From NCBI RefSeq assembly GCF_900141635.1, contig NZ_FSRH01000007.1, positions 62,001 through 126,000 of the forward strand: a stretch of 64,000 bases of DNA, given 5' to 3'. The notes under the pieces were generated by a model that did no database searches, was not told the origin of the DNA, and saw nothing but the letters and a program-made list of their open reading frames with translations. A program made the translations under genes and the position numbers. This document shows positions 16,860 to 28,419 of the stretch, in pieces. This DNA is from Peptoclostridium litorale DSM 5388. Its GTDB lineage: Bacteria > Bacillota > Clostridia > Peptostreptococcales > Peptostreptococcaceae. Position 1 is the first letter of the stretch. Each line of letters starts with the position of its first letter.

Positions 16860-18539
16860 TCATTTTTCCGAATCATTTTTTGAAAAAATCATTGAAAAGA
16901 CAAGAAAAAAGCCCATTACAGTGGCAACACTATAGCCTATGACCCCTATTACGGGATACCCTTTGAAGCTCGGTCCAGTGCCTCCTGCCGTAGTCACTAT
17001 GGACGAACCCACTATTATGGCCGAAATTATAAGGCTTATGGAGAGCCTGTTGGCCATCTTGTCTATCTCCCGTTCAAGTGAAAAAAGCCTTACCTCATCT
17101 ATGGAAAGTTTTATATTGTTTTTTCTTATATGGTCTGCCACCCACCTTATCTGTCCTGGTATGGCCTTTAAGTCTCTCGCAATTTCATCAGCATAGTACC
17201 TGTATTCGCGCGCTATGTTTTCATACCTCTTCTTTTCAAAATGAGACTTTTTTATGAAGCCCTCTATTGCAATTGAAAGAGAAAACTTGGGACTGAGGAG
17301 TTTCCCCGTGCCTTCCACAGATATTATTGCCTTTGCCAAAAGACCAAACTGCGACGGAAGTCTTATTCCATTTTTTCTAGCAAATAGCATGAATTCCTGA
17401 AGCAGTTCTTTTATATTTATCCTTTCCACGGGGAGGCTGTAGTAGTAATGTATATAAAAAACCAGCTCTTCCTTTATCTTTCTAGTGTCAGCGCCAGTAC
17501 CTATAGCCTCAAGCTGGAAAAGCGACTCCACTATCCGCTCTACATCCTTGTCTTTTCCTGCGGTCAAAAGACAGTTGAGCAGCCTTTTGATGTCACTCCC
17601 TATTATTCCCACCTGTCCGAAATCAACAAAAGCTATCTTGCCATCATCTATGACAAATATGTTTCCGGGATGGGGATCCGCATGAAAAAATCCATAGTAG
17701 AAAATCTGCTTCATTATGGCAAGCGTTTCGGCAGACGCTATTTTGGGAGCGTCCCAGCCTTTTTCTCTTATGGCATCGACATTGTTGACCTTTATTCCAT
17801 CTATCCTCTCCATTGTAAGCACTTTTTTCGAGGTGTACTCCCAATATATGCTTGGTATATACACGCTGTCGTCACCATGGTGAATCTCTCCAAATTTTTC
17901 ACAGTTTCTAGCCTCAAAATTATAGTCAAGCTCCCTTGAAATGCTGGCGCTGAATTCATCTACAAGGCCAACTATGTCTACAGCTCTTGTGTCTACACCC
18001 CTGTCAACGATCATTTTTGCTATGCTGTAGAGTATTTCCATGTCAGCCCTTACAGTCTCCTGCACTCCTGGTCTTTGAACCTTTACTATCACGTTTGAGC
18101 CGTCGTGCATTACGGCCCTATAAACCTGACCTATTGATGCCGCTGCTATTGGAATCTCTTCAAAACGGGCAAATGCTTCTTCAATCCCAGTTCCCATTTC
18201 TTTCAGGAATATGGTTTTTGCGCTTTCAAAGTCAAACGGAGCGACTTCGTCTTGAAGCTTTGAAAGCTCGCTTGTTATTGAGCTGTCGAATATATCGCTC
18301 CTTGTGCTCAGCACCTGGCCCAGCTTTATAAATGTCGGCCCAAGCTCAGTAAGTGCGTTTTTCATACGCTCGCCCACGCTCATGTCCTTTAGGCTCTCAT
18401 CGCCATGCATAGGCATTTTATATGCCATTCCTTCTATTTTGAGTTTTTCCACAAGGAATGTAAATCCATATTTGACAAGCACATGCACTATCTGCTTGTA
18501 TCTTTTAAGGTTTTTATGTCTTATTGAAAACAGGCCCAC
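16860..18539 (-). CDS. ABC1/UbiB-family atypical kinase, membrane-anchored
   Basis: A 559-residue protein of the ABC1/ADCK/UbiB family. Family markers are LGPTFIKLGQVLSTRSD (about 69-85), AAASIGQVYRA (the KxGQ/A-rich loop region), TMERIDGIKV, and the catalytic HADPHPGNIF followed by VDFGQVG. Two C-terminal membrane helices (about 500-520 and 528-550) anchor it. UbiB supports ubiquinone synthesis in aerobes, but no quinone genes are seen here and the role in anaerobes is not established. The start is a GTG after GGGGTGTGA. It lies 74 bases after secF, beyond a strong terminator, so it starts its own transcript or is read through to. Confidence 0.9.
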   Translation of the reverse strand: MGLFSIRHKNLKRYKQIVHVLVKYGFTFLVEKLKIEGMAYKMPMHGDESLKDMSVGERMKNALTELGPTFIKLGQVLSTRSDIFDSSITSELSKLQDEVAPFDFESAKTIFLKEMGTGIEEAFARFEEIPIAAASIGQVYRAVMHDGSNVIVKVQRPGVQETVRADMEILYSIAKMIVDRGVDTRAVDIVGLVDEFSASISRELDYNFEARNCEKFGEIHHGDDSVYIPSIYWEYTSKKVLTMERIDGIKVNNVDAIREKGWDAPKIASAETLAIMKQIFYYGFFHADPHPGNIFVIDDGKIAFVDFGQVGIIGSDIKRLLNCLLTAGKDKDVERIVESLFQLEAIGTGADTRKIKEELVFYIHYYYSLPVERINIKELLQEFMLFARKNGIRLPSQFGLLAKAIISVEGTGKLLSPKFSLSIAIEGFIKKSHFEKKRYENIAREYRYYADEIARDLKAIPGQIRWVADHIRKNNIKLSIDEVRLFSLEREIDKMANRLSISLIISAIIVGSSIVTTAGGTGPSFKGYPVIGVIGYSVATVMGFFLVFSMIFSKNDSEK

Positions 18540-18573
18540 AGCTCACACCCCTTTTTTCAAGTTCATCAATAAC

Positions 18574-18601
18574 AAAAAAGGCAATATAATATTATATTGC
18601 C
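18574..18601 (-). terminator. Terminator after secF
   Basis: A 22-base perfect palindrome (18580-18601, arms GGCAATATAAT / ATTATATTGCC) is followed on the minus strand by six T residues. It ends the secD-secF transcript. Confidence 0.8.
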
Positions 18602-18612
18602 TTTTCGCATGC

Positions 18613-19473
18613 TTATGAAATCTTTTTTTCCTTCAGTATAACCCATATAGGGCTTGCTATGAATATAGACGAGTATGTTCCTGTCGCAATACCAGCTATA
18701 AGAGGAAGGGTAAAGTCCTTTATAGACTCCACTCCCACTACATAAAGTGCCGTTATAGCAACAAGCGTGGTAAGAGACGTATTAAGCGACCTTACTATCG
18801 TCTGCTTTATACTTCCGTCTGCAAGGCCCGCAAAGTCCTTGCCCTTCATTGTCTTCATGTTTTCCCTTATCCTGTCGAATATTACTATCGTATCGTTTAT
18901 AGAATAACCTACAACTGTAAGCATACCTGCTATGAATGGGCTGTTTACAGGAATTTTGAATATTGCGTAGAACGAAAGCACTACGAGCACGTCGTGTACA
19001 AGAGCCAGCACCGCAGCCACCCCGTAAGAGAACTCAAACCTGAAGCTTATATATATAAGCATTCCCACTGTTGCTATTGCAACTGATATGACAGCCTTGT
19101 TCCTTATCTCATTTCCTATTGAAGGTCCTATCTGCTCGGCCTTTACAAGGTCATCTTCCACAAGTGAATATTTTTCCTTGAACTGGTTGAACAGCTCAGT
19201 CCTCGCCTTGTTGTCCATGTCCTTTTTTGTCTTTATCTGTACTGTTTCCTTGCCTTCGCCAATCTTGTTTATTGAAATGTTAGGATCGACGCTGTCTGTT
19301 ATAAGCCTTATTTCTTTGTTTGGTACGTCTTTATGAAGGTTTATCTCCATTACTGTACCGCCCGTAAAATCTATTCCATAGTTAAGTCCGGATATCATCA
19401 TCATTACAAGTCCCGCTATTATTATAAGCGAAGAAAATGCAAACCATATTTTTTTTCTGCCTATTATGTTCAT
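18613..19473 (-). CDS. secF: Protein translocase subunit SecF
   Basis: A 286-residue membrane protein that works with SecD to pull exported proteins through SecYEG. There is one N-terminal helix, a short extracytoplasmic domain (GLNYGIDFTGGTVMEIN at its start) and a five-helix C-terminal bundle with GYSINDTIVIFDRIREN, a family signature. The ATG at 19473 has AGGAGGG six bases upstream; the longest frame starts seven codons earlier without such a site. It starts ten bases after the secD stop. Confidence 0.96.
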   Translation of the reverse strand: MNIIGRKKIWFAFSSLIIIAGLVMMMISGLNYGIDFTGGTVMEINLHKDVPNKEIRLITDSVDPNISINKIGEGKETVQIKTKKDMDNKARTELFNQFKEKYSLVEDDLVKAEQIGPSIGNEIRNKAVISVAIATVGMLIYISFRFEFSYGVAAVLALVHDVLVVLSFYAIFKIPVNSPFIAGMLTVVGYSINDTIVIFDRIRENMKTMKGKDFAGLADGSIKQTIVRSLNTSLTTLVAITALYVVGVESIKDFTLPLIAGIATGTYSSIFIASPIWVILKEKKIS

Positions 19474-19483
19474 TTTTACCCTC

Positions 19484-20734
19484 CTATGCTCCAAACATTT
19501 TCGTATTTTTCACCACATTTGCGTTTGATATGGATTTTAAAAGGGCCTTTGATATTACAACAGCTGTAAACATAGAGGCGATTATACCTATCATAAGCAT
19601 TACCGCAAACCCTTTAATAGGTCCAGTTCCAAAATTGTAAAGCACAACTCCTGCTATGAACGTGGTAATATTTCCATCCACAATTGTAGAAAGCGCCTTT
19701 GAAAAACCTGAGTCTATAGAAGCTCTTATTGATTTTCCATTTCTGATTTCCTCTTTTATCCTCTCGAATACTATTACGTTGGCGTCAACTGCCATACCAA
19801 CAGAAAGTATAAGCGCCGCTATACCTGGAAGCGTAAGAGTCGCACCCATTATCACAAAAGTGAATCCTATTATAAGCGCATATGCCACAAGAGCTATACA
19901 AGCTACAAAGCCCGGGATTCTGTAGTAAAGCAGCATGAATAAAACAAGTATTACAACACCTATCTTTGCTCCCTGCACACTCGCCTTAAGGGCGTTTTCG
20001 CCAAGGGTTGCAGTTATTGTAGATGTTTGTATCTCCTTGAAGTCTACCGGAAGCGCACCCGCTCTTATAAGGTTTGCAAGCTCCGATGCGCTTTCAACTG
20101 TGAAATTACCCGATATTGTCGCTTCTCCATTTGGAATCTTGTCATTTACCCTAGGGCTTGATATTACTTGATTGTCAAGAACTATTAATATTGGAGAACG
20201 AGTCGGCGCCAGCTTTTCAGTCGCATCGGCAAACGCCTTTGCGCCTTCTGCGTCGAATTTAAGTGAAACTATAGGCTCATTGCTGTCATTTCTGAATACA
20301 ACTTCTGAGTCCTTTACGTTTTTACCAGTTACAACAACACTTCCATCTTCAAGTATAAACTTGAGCTGGGCCGTTTTTCCCACCATGTCTATTGCTTCCC
20401 TTGCGTTTTTAACGCCTGGAAGCTCTATTCTTATCCTTTTTTCGCCCTCTTTTACTATTACAGGCTCTGTAAGTCCGAGGCTGTCTATACGTCTTCTGAA
20501 GACCTCTATTGTCTGATCTATTATCTTTTTAAGCTCTTCACCTGTCTCATCAGTCTGGGCTTCATATACAACGTAAACCCCTCCTTTAAGGTCAAGACCC
20601 TGCTTTATTCCATCTTTCATAGGGGCAATACTTATGCCTCCCATGTTAAGTCCGCTTACCGCCGTATACAGCGCAGCAGATATTATTATTATTATGCTCA
20701 AAAAAACTGCTATGCCTTTACTTTTAATTTTCAT
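19484..20734 (-). CDS. secD: Protein translocase subunit SecD
   Basis: A 416-residue, six-helix partner of SecF. After an N-terminal helix comes the extracytoplasmic part with GLDLKGGVYVVYEAQ (about 45-59) and VKEGEKRIRIELPGV. The membrane bundle carries GMAVDANVIVFERIKEEI (about 316-333), the proton-path segment. It lies with secF and close to yajC, giving all the accessory translocase parts within 5 kb. AGGAGG lies six bases before the ATG. Confidence 0.97.
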   Translation of the reverse strand: MKIKSKGIAVFLSIIIIISAALYTAVSGLNMGGISIAPMKDGIKQGLDLKGGVYVVYEAQTDETGEELKKIIDQTIEVFRRRIDSLGLTEPVIVKEGEKRIRIELPGVKNAREAIDMVGKTAQLKFILEDGSVVVTGKNVKDSEVVFRNDSNEPIVSLKFDAEGAKAFADATEKLAPTRSPILIVLDNQVISSPRVNDKIPNGEATISGNFTVESASELANLIRAGALPVDFKEIQTSTITATLGENALKASVQGAKIGVVILVLFMLLYYRIPGFVACIALVAYALIIGFTFVIMGATLTLPGIAALILSVGMAVDANVIVFERIKEEIRNGKSIRASIDSGFSKALSTIVDGNITTFIAGVVLYNFGTGPIKGFAVMLMIGIIASMFTAVVISKALLKSISNANVVKNTKMFGA

Positions 20735-20748
20735 GTTATTCCTCCTGA

Positions 20749-21249
20749 CTACTTGTGTTTTTGTGCAAATTCTATATATTCAACTGCAGTTTTTTTAAGG
20801 GAATTTTTTTCATCATCTGAAAGCTCCCTTATAATCCTCACTGGATTGCCGTACGCAAGCACTCCAGCCGGTATTTTTTTGCCTGGAGGCACAAGGCTTC
20901 CCGCCCCTATTATCGTATACTCACCTATGCTGGCACCGTCAAGCACTATGGCTCCCATTCCAATAAGGCTGTAGTTTCCAATCTCACATCCGTGTATTAT
21001 CGCCCTGTATCCTATTGTCACATAGTTTCCGACTATGGTCTTTCTCTCTCTGCCTATGTGTACCACTGTTCCGTCCTGTATGTTTGTGTTATCGCCTATC
21101 ACTATTTCTTCTTCGTCTCCCCTGAGGACACAATTGTACCAGACATTGGTGTTTTCTCCAAGTATCACCCTACCTATTATGTCCGCGCTTTGAGCTATGA
21201 AACAGCTATCTGGCAGCTGCGGAAAATAATTTTCATATCCCTTTATCAT
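20749..21249 (-). CDS. Gamma-carbonic-anhydrase-like hexapeptide-repeat protein
   Basis: A 166-residue left-handed beta-helix protein of the YrdA/PaaY type, built of repeats such as IGDNTNIQDG and IGEYTIIGAG. The zinc ligands of gamma-carbonic anhydrases appear conserved: His in GTVVHIG and two in YRAIIHGCEIG-type context (only one clearly visible as IHGCE, so activity is uncertain). I start at the ATG at 21249, seven bases after GGGAG, which lies inside the end of the SCIFF maturase gene. The longest frame used a TTG five codons earlier. The two genes are translationally coupled, although a functional link is not known. Confidence 0.88.
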   Translation of the reverse strand: MIKGYENYFPQLPDSCFIAQSADIIGRVILGENTNVWYNCVLRGDEEEIVIGDNTNIQDGTVVHIGRERKTIVGNYVTIGYRAIIHGCEIGNYSLIGMGAIVLDGASIGEYTIIGAGSLVPPGKKIPAGVLAYGNPVRIIRELSDDEKNSLKKTAVEYIEFAQKHK

Positions 21250-21250
21250 G

Positions 21251-22621
21251 TTATTCTCCCTCAAGCATCAGTTTTGCCTTTATCATTATTGCACATTCCA
21301 CCCTCTTTCTAAGCATCTCACATGCAAGGGAATAAGGCTTTGATATGTCTTTGTTAAAATTATATGCATTTGCATGGCACCCACCAGAGCAGTAGAATCT
21401 CGCCCAGCATTCCCTGCACTCAGGCTTTGTATAAACATGTGCATTTTGGAACCTCAGCTGTATATGCCTGTCAAGGCTCATCTCTTCATCCATTATGTTG
21501 CCCATTTTGAAGTCTTCATCACCTACAAACTGGTGGCAAGGGTATACATCACCTTCAGGCGTTACACTCAGGTATTCAGAGCCTGCGCCGCAGCCTGTAA
21601 GTCTCTTTATGACACACGGTCCCTGGTTAAGGTCTATATTGAAGTGGAAGAATGTGAATTTGTCTCCATTTTTTTTCTTTTCAATGCAGTAGTCTGCAAG
21701 CTTTTCGTACTCTGCGAATATTGCCGGAAGGTCATTCTCCGTAAGGGCAAAATCGCTCATCTTATCGTCCACTGCCGGTTCAATCGACGTAGTGTCAAGC
21801 CCCAAATCGCAAAAATGCTTTATATCTTCACAAAAGTCAAGATTTTCTTTTGTAAATGTACCTCTGACAAAATACTCCTTGTCTCCTCTTCTTTGGACAA
21901 GCTTTTGGAACTTGGGAACTATGACGTCATAGCTGCCCTTGCCACTGCAAGTATATCTCATTCCGTCATTTACACTCTTTCTTCCGTCAAGACTTAAAAC
22001 TACGTTTTTCATGTTCTCATTTATGAAATCAATCTTTTCATCGTCAAGAAGCAGTCCATTAGTAGTTGTTGTGAATCTAAACACCTTGTCATGAGTCTTT
22101 TCAAGCTCTCTCCCGTACTCCACAAGCTCTTTTACGACATCCCAGTTCATAAGAGGTTCTCCGCCAAAAAAGTCGACCTCTAGGTTTCTTCTGCTTCCTG
22201 AATTGTTTACAAGGTATTCAAGCGACCTTTTGCCGACCTCTAAAGGCATTAGCTTTCTCTCTCCGCCAAAGTCTCCCTGCGAAGCAAAGCAGTATTTGCA
22301 CATAAGATTACAGTCGTGAGCCACATTAAGGCACATGGCCTTTACAACCGGCTTTCTGTTTACGAAAGCTTCATTGTGCTCATAGTCTTCCTGGGTATAC
22401 AGCATCCCAGCTTCTTCAAGCCCTCTTATCTCATCGATTGATGCGATTATGTCATCTTTGCTGTATTTGTCTTTAAGTATTTCTATTATTTCCTCTACAC
22501 CAGTACTCTTGTAATGATCCATTATTTCAAACACAATTTCATCAACTATATGAACTGCTCCACTGTTTACGTCCATAACCACATTGACTCCATTGAGGCT
22601 GAACTTGTGTATAAGTTGCAT
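21251..22621 (-). CDS. scfB: SCIFF peptide maturase (radical SAM/SPASM)
   Basis: A 456-residue radical SAM peptide-modifying enzyme that forms a thioether bond in the SCIFF peptide. It begins with a PqqD-like recognition domain (MQLIHKFSLNGVNVVMDVNS..., about 1-85). The radical SAM cluster is in CNLMCKYCFAS (about 104-114), and the DFFGGEPLMNW segment is at about 150-160. The C-terminal SPASM region has cysteines at GCGAGSEYL, GDVYPCHQFVG and CRECWARFYCSGGCH for two auxiliary [4Fe-4S] clusters. The substrate gene lies 148 bases upstream on the same strand, separated by a terminator hairpin. Confidence 0.96.
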   Translation of the reverse strand: MQLIHKFSLNGVNVVMDVNSGAVHIVDEIVFEIMDHYKSTGVEEIIEILKDKYSKDDIIASIDEIRGLEEAGMLYTQEDYEHNEAFVNRKPVVKAMCLNVAHDCNLMCKYCFASQGDFGGERKLMPLEVGKRSLEYLVNNSGSRRNLEVDFFGGEPLMNWDVVKELVEYGRELEKTHDKVFRFTTTTNGLLLDDEKIDFINENMKNVVLSLDGRKSVNDGMRYTCSGKGSYDVIVPKFQKLVQRRGDKEYFVRGTFTKENLDFCEDIKHFCDLGLDTTSIEPAVDDKMSDFALTENDLPAIFAEYEKLADYCIEKKKNGDKFTFFHFNIDLNQGPCVIKRLTGCGAGSEYLSVTPEGDVYPCHQFVGDEDFKMGNIMDEEMSLDRHIQLRFQNAHVYTKPECRECWARFYCSGGCHANAYNFNKDISKPYSLACEMLRKRVECAIMIKAKLMLEGE

Positions 22622-22701
22622 TATTCAAACCCCCATAAGTAATTTATAAACAAATTAATACTATCAGATTTATTTTTAATAGTCAATCTGACAAAATAGC
22701 C

Positions 22702-22731
22702 AAAAAAACAGCATAACGTTAAAGTTATGCT
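22702..22731 (-). terminator. Terminator/attenuator between SCIFF peptide and maturase genes
   Basis: AGCATAAC/GTTATGCT form an eight-base stem followed on the minus strand by a run of seven T residues. Placed after the peptide gene, it should make the peptide mRNA more abundant than the maturase mRNA. Confidence 0.75.
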
Positions 22732-22769
22732 TGTTTTCATCTGCTATCTTTTTATCTTATCGCTGTCTA

Positions 22770-22910
22770 TTATTTTTCACACTCTTGGTTTCCAACAGTG
22801 CAAGAAGTTTTGCATGCTGACTGGCAAGAAGTCTGGCACTCGCCACATCCGCCCTTTGATGCGCTCTTTTTAAGATTCGCACCTGAAAGAGTTTTTATAT
22901 GTTTCTTCAT
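22770..22910 (-). CDS. scfA: SCIFF (six cysteines in forty-five) RiPP precursor
   Basis: A 46-residue peptide too short for ordinary gene finding. It begins MKKHIKTLSGANLKKS and ends with the strongly conserved six-cysteine core CGECQTSCQSACKTSC ... C. The cysteines are at 22, 25, 29, 33, 37 and 44. AGGAGGTATTATC precedes the ATG. This is the near-universal ribosomally made, post-translationally modified peptide of Clostridia, and its maturase is directly downstream. The thioether cross-link is known for the family; the biological role is not. Confidence 0.96.
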   Translation of the reverse strand: MKKHIKTLSGANLKKSASKGGCGECQTSCQSACKTSCTVGNQECEK

Positions 22911-22969
22911 GATAATACCTCCTGTACTTTTAATCTATTCACATATTAGATTATAACACAAATCCTCTA

Positions 22970-23248
22970 TTATTCAATCTCGGTTTTATTCTCTTTGACT
23001 TTGCCTATTGCCCATTTTTCTATTGTAAGCCTTACATCGTCCGGAGCTATTTCTATCATTACGCTGCCTTCCCTAAGTTGTGCCACAGTTCCTGATATTC
23101 CCCCTATTGTTGTGATCTCATCTCCAATTTTCAGGTTATCCCTCATCCTGGAAACCTCTTTTTGACGTTTTTGCTGTGGCCTTACCAGTATCATGTAGAA
23201 AAATGCCAAAAAAGCCAGTGGAAATATTAGTCCCCTTAACTGCTCCAT
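22970..23248 (-). CDS. yajC: Preprotein translocase accessory subunit YajC
   Basis: A 92-residue protein with one N-terminal membrane helix (IFPLAFLAFFYMILV, about 8-22). The family segment RPQQKRQKEV follows, then a small cytoplasmic beta domain (LKIGDEITTIGGISGTV, about 44-60). YajC associates with SecDF. GAGGAG lies upstream of the ATG. It is the first gene after tgt in the queA-tgt-yajC order seen in very many bacteria. Confidence 0.95.
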   Translation of the reverse strand: MEQLRGLIFPLAFLAFFYMILVRPQQKRQKEVSRMRDNLKIGDEITTIGGISGTVAQLREGSVMIEIAPDDVRLTIEKWAIGKVKENKTEIE

Positions 23249-23291
23249 AAAAATCTCCTCCTCTTATGTTTATATTTTTTATTTCTATATT

Positions 23292-25459
<2,168 letters not shown>

Positions 25460-25473
25460 ATGTAACTTCCTTT

Positions 25474-27072
25474 CTATTCCTCTATTTCTACACCTGTGTA
25501 GTAATGCTTAAGTATATCTTCATATCCATATCCCAGCTCAGCCATTTTCCTGGCTCCCCACTGGCTCATTCCAAGACCGTGCCCCCATCCCTTGCCTTCG
25601 AACGTGAATTGCTCCATTTTTTGAGGCTCAGGGGTTATTTTTTGGCTTGAGTACGCACTAATTACGCTTATGCCTTCGCCTGATTTTACGCTCGATACTC
25701 TCCTATCAGATGATACCATCTTTAGGCTTGACATATCAAGGCTGGTTTTATTATTTGCAGACAAAACACTCATATTTTTTTGCGCTGCCTCAGTCGGCTT
25801 TGAGCTCATGCTGAAATATGTACTCATTAAAACATTGTATCCAAACGTCTTCCTTATGGCGTCCTTTTGCAGTGTCTTTTCTCCATAGCTTCCAATCACC
25901 TCAAGCTCCGTTACCCTTCCATTTTCAGACAGACTGCCTATCTTCATATCCTCGATATCTCCTATGTCCACTCCTGCAGCCGAGAGCTTCGACCTTACCT
26001 GTTCGCTTGTAAACTGGGCATTCCAGCTGCTCTTGGGCTCGCCTACGGAGTATTCATCCTCAACACCTCTTATATATGGAAGCTCCGCTGACCACACGTT
26101 CTCAGAGTCTTCAGTCCTTCCTCCACTATTTGAATGGAAAAAAGCTGAAACCACCTTCCCGTCATATGTCATGAATTTCCCCCTGGTCTCTTCAACCGCC
26201 CTGTTGGTACTTGATCTCTCAGTTCCATAGCCCCCATACATCTGGCAGTGCGTTGTCCCGCAAAGGTCAAACCCCTCACTCTTATGTTTTCCCATGGAAA
26301 TGACGGTATAGTTTCTTGCAGCCACGGCCTGAGCCTTTAACGACTCTATTGGCCAAGTAGTATAAGCCTCGTTTGGCACCACTCCGTAGAGATATTCCTC
26401 CAGCCTAACCCTGTTTATCACTGTGATTTTGCCGTCACTCATCCTCCTGAAAACTGCTCCGCCCCTATATCTTTTGCCGTCAATCCATATCGGCAGGTTT
26501 GAAAGACTCTTTATCACTATGTCTTTTGAGCTGTCATACCCCAATACCGCATCTTCCCTGTATGTAATCAAAATATCCGTTCCATCCGCCATAACAACAT
26601 CGGCATCATATTCCAGTCCGTCATCTTCCAAATCGTCAAGCTCTTCATTTGCACTATCTTCGTCCCCGAACCTTCCAATATTCAAATACCAGTCTTTACC
26701 GTCAAAATAAGGATAAGCACCTTCGATATCCATATCGTCTATGATTTGGAGCACATCAGACGCATCGTCAAATTCCTCTTCCAACTGTATGTGATAGTAT
26801 GTATCCCTTGACGCGGCTATGTCATTTTCCGCTATATTGAAAATGAATTCCTCACCGTAATCGTCAAAAGCCGCAATGCAAATGTCGTCTTCAGATTTGA
26901 CATTCGAGAGTTCTGCTGCAGCGCCTGAAAATTTAAGCCCTATGCTTACAAATTCCGGCGAATCCACTACTGAGGCATCGGCACTTGAAACTTCAAAATC
27001 AAGTGCAAGCGCAAAAATCGTAAAACAAATTGCCATGATTAAACCCGAACACCTAAAAAGTCTTTTTTTCAC
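25474..27072 (-). CDS. spoIID: SpoIID/LytB-domain sporulation protein, extended form
   Basis: A protein of about 532 residues. It has a signal peptide or anchor at about 10-30, then an unusual acidic region of about 150 residues with many Asp/Glu. The SpoIID domain follows, from about 215 onward ([38 protein letters not shown]). A second conserved block lies at the end ([17 protein letters not shown]). SpoIID enzymes are lytic transglycosylases acting on the peptidoglycan during engulfment. A GTG start with GAGGTGG five bases upstream is preferred. Classical SpoIID is about 340 residues, so the N-terminal part is additional, and a germination or vegetative LytB-type role is possible. It is linked to ruvAB and queA as in other Clostridia. 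Confidence 0.88.
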   Translation of the reverse strand: MKKRLFRCSGLIMAICFTIFALALDFEVSSADASVVDSPEFVSIGLKFSGAAAELSNVKSEDDICIAAFDDYGEEFIFNIAENDIAASRDTYYHIQLEEEFDDASDVLQIIDDMDIEGAYPYFDGKDWYLNIGRFGDEDSANEELDDLEDDGLEYDADVVMADGTDILITYREDAVLGYDSSKDIVIKSLSNLPIWIDGKRYRGGAVFRRMSDGKITVINRVRLEEYLYGVVPNEAYTTWPIESLKAQAVAARNYTVISMGKHKSEGFDLCGTTHCQMYGGYGTERSSTNRAVEETRGKFMTYDGKVVSAFFHSNSGGRTEDSENVWSAELPYIRGVEDEYSVGEPKSSWNAQFTSEQVRSKLSAAGVDIGDIEDMKIGSLSENGRVTELEVIGSYGEKTLQKDAIRKTFGYNVLMSTYFSMSSKPTEAAQKNMSVLSANNKTSLDMSSLKMVSSDRRVSSVKSGEGISVISAYSSQKITPEPQKMEQFTFEGKGWGHGLGMSQWGARKMAELGYGYEDILKHYYTGVEIEE

Positions 27073-27087
27073 AAAGTCCACCTCTTA

Positions 27088-27291
27088 TCATTTTCTCAAA
27101 AAATTAATCAAAAGCGTGAGTATAATGCTCAAAAGTATAGAAGTTGCTACGGGAAAATAAAATGTCATATTGCCCCTTTTTATAAGTATGTCTCCAGGCA
27201 ATTTTCCAATTCCCAGCTTCGCTCCCAATGTAATTATTATACCAAGTATTATAAGAACTATTCCCATCATTATAAGATTTTTGCCCAACAT
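27088..27291 (-). CDS. DUF2905 small membrane protein
   Basis: A 67-residue protein with two membrane helices (about 6-24 and 45-63) joined by the conserved segment KLPGDILIKRGNMTFYFP, characteristic of DUF2905. The start at the ATG at 27291 (preceded by GGAGGTGC) is chosen; a TTG one codon later has better spacing. Function is unknown across the family. It sits between ruvB and spoIID, a common location in Clostridia. Confidence 0.85.
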   Translation of the reverse strand: MLGKNLIMMGIVLIILGIIITLGAKLGIGKLPGDILIKRGNMTFYFPVATSILLSIILTLLINFLRK

Positions 27292-27398
27292 GCACCTCCA
27301 TCCTGACAGCCCTGCCCAAGTGTTCAATTATATGGTTTCATATAAGGGCATACCATACACATGCCTTTCCCTTTTTCGAGTTTATACAACAGGTGCCT

Positions 27399-28400
27399 TT
27401 AAATCGGTATGTCAAAGTGTTCATATGCAAGCTTTGTTACGCTTCTCCCCCTTGGACCCCTGCATAAAAAGCCCTGCTGTATGAGATACGGCTCTATTAC
27501 ATCTTCTATGGTATTCCTGTCTTCATTTACCGCGGCAGCTATTGTGTCAAGTCCTACAGGCCCTCCTGAAAACTTGTGGATTATGGACATTATTATAGTC
27601 TTGTCCACCTCGTCAAGGCCCATCCTGTCTATTTCAAACAGTTCAAGCGCTGCATTCGCAGTATCTATATCTATTACACCCTTCTTTTTGACCTGTGCAA
27701 AGTCCCTGACTCTTTTGAGCAGTCTGTTTGCTATCCTTGGAGTCCCTCTCGATCTCTTTCCTATCTCAAGTGCTCCCTTTGAATCTATGTCCACTCCCAG
27801 TATTCCTGCAGATCTTTTTATTATATGCACAAGCTCTTCATCGCTGTAAAGGTCAAGCTTGCATATAACCCCGAACCTGTCTCTAAGCGGAGATGTAAGC
27901 ATTCCCGCCCTTGTGGTGGCTCCTATTAGGGTGAATTTGGGAAGGTCCAGCCTTATAGACTTTGCCGATGGCCCCTTGCCTATCATTATGTCTATGCAAA
28001 AATCCTCCATTGCAGGGTAGAGTATCTCCTCTATATTCCTGTTTATCCTGTGTATCTCATCTATGAAAAGCACGTCGTTTTCACTCAGGTTGGTAAGCAC
28101 CGCTGCAAGATCCCCCGCCCTTTCTATGGCTGGTCCTGAGGTTATCTTTATGTCAACGCCCATCTCGTTTGCTATTATACTCGATAGCGTTGTCTTTCCA
28201 AGCCCCGGCGGACCGTATAAAAGGACATGGTCAAGCTGCTCCTGCCTTTCCTTTGCCGCCTGTATGAATATGTCAAGCTGGCCCTTGACTTTCTCCTGGC
28301 CCATGTAGTCTTTTAGAGACTTGGGCCTAAGGCCCGTTTCAATGTCCATATCTTCCATTTTAAGTCCGGATGTTATTATCCTGTTTTCAAAATCAAACAT
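27399..28400 (-). CDS. ruvB: Holliday junction ATP-dependent DNA helicase RuvB
   Basis: A 333-residue AAA+ motor for branch migration. Walker [10 protein letters not shown] is at about 63-71 and Walker [10 protein letters not shown] at about 114-122. Arginine-finger region [18 protein letters not shown] is at about 161-178, and the C-terminal winged helix with [16 protein letters not shown] is near the end. The ATG at 28400 is better spaced from GAGG than the ATG two codons upstream. It follows ruvA by about 20 bases. ruvC is not in this cluster. Confidence 0.97.
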   Translation of the reverse strand: MFDFENRIITSGLKMEDMDIETGLRPKSLKDYMGQEKVKGQLDIFIQAAKERQEQLDHVLLYGPPGLGKTTLSSIIANEMGVDIKITSGPAIERAGDLAAVLTNLSENDVLFIDEIHRINRNIEEILYPAMEDFCIDIMIGKGPSAKSIRLDLPKFTLIGATTRAGMLTSPLRDRFGVICKLDLYSDEELVHIIKRSAGILGVDIDSKGALEIGKRSRGTPRIANRLLKRVRDFAQVKKKGVIDIDTANAALELFEIDRMGLDEVDKTIIMSIIHKFSGGPVGLDTIAAAVNEDRNTIEDVIEPYLIQQGFLCRGPRGRSVTKLAYEHFDIPI

Positions 28401-28419
28401 ACTCATTCCTCTTTCCTAA

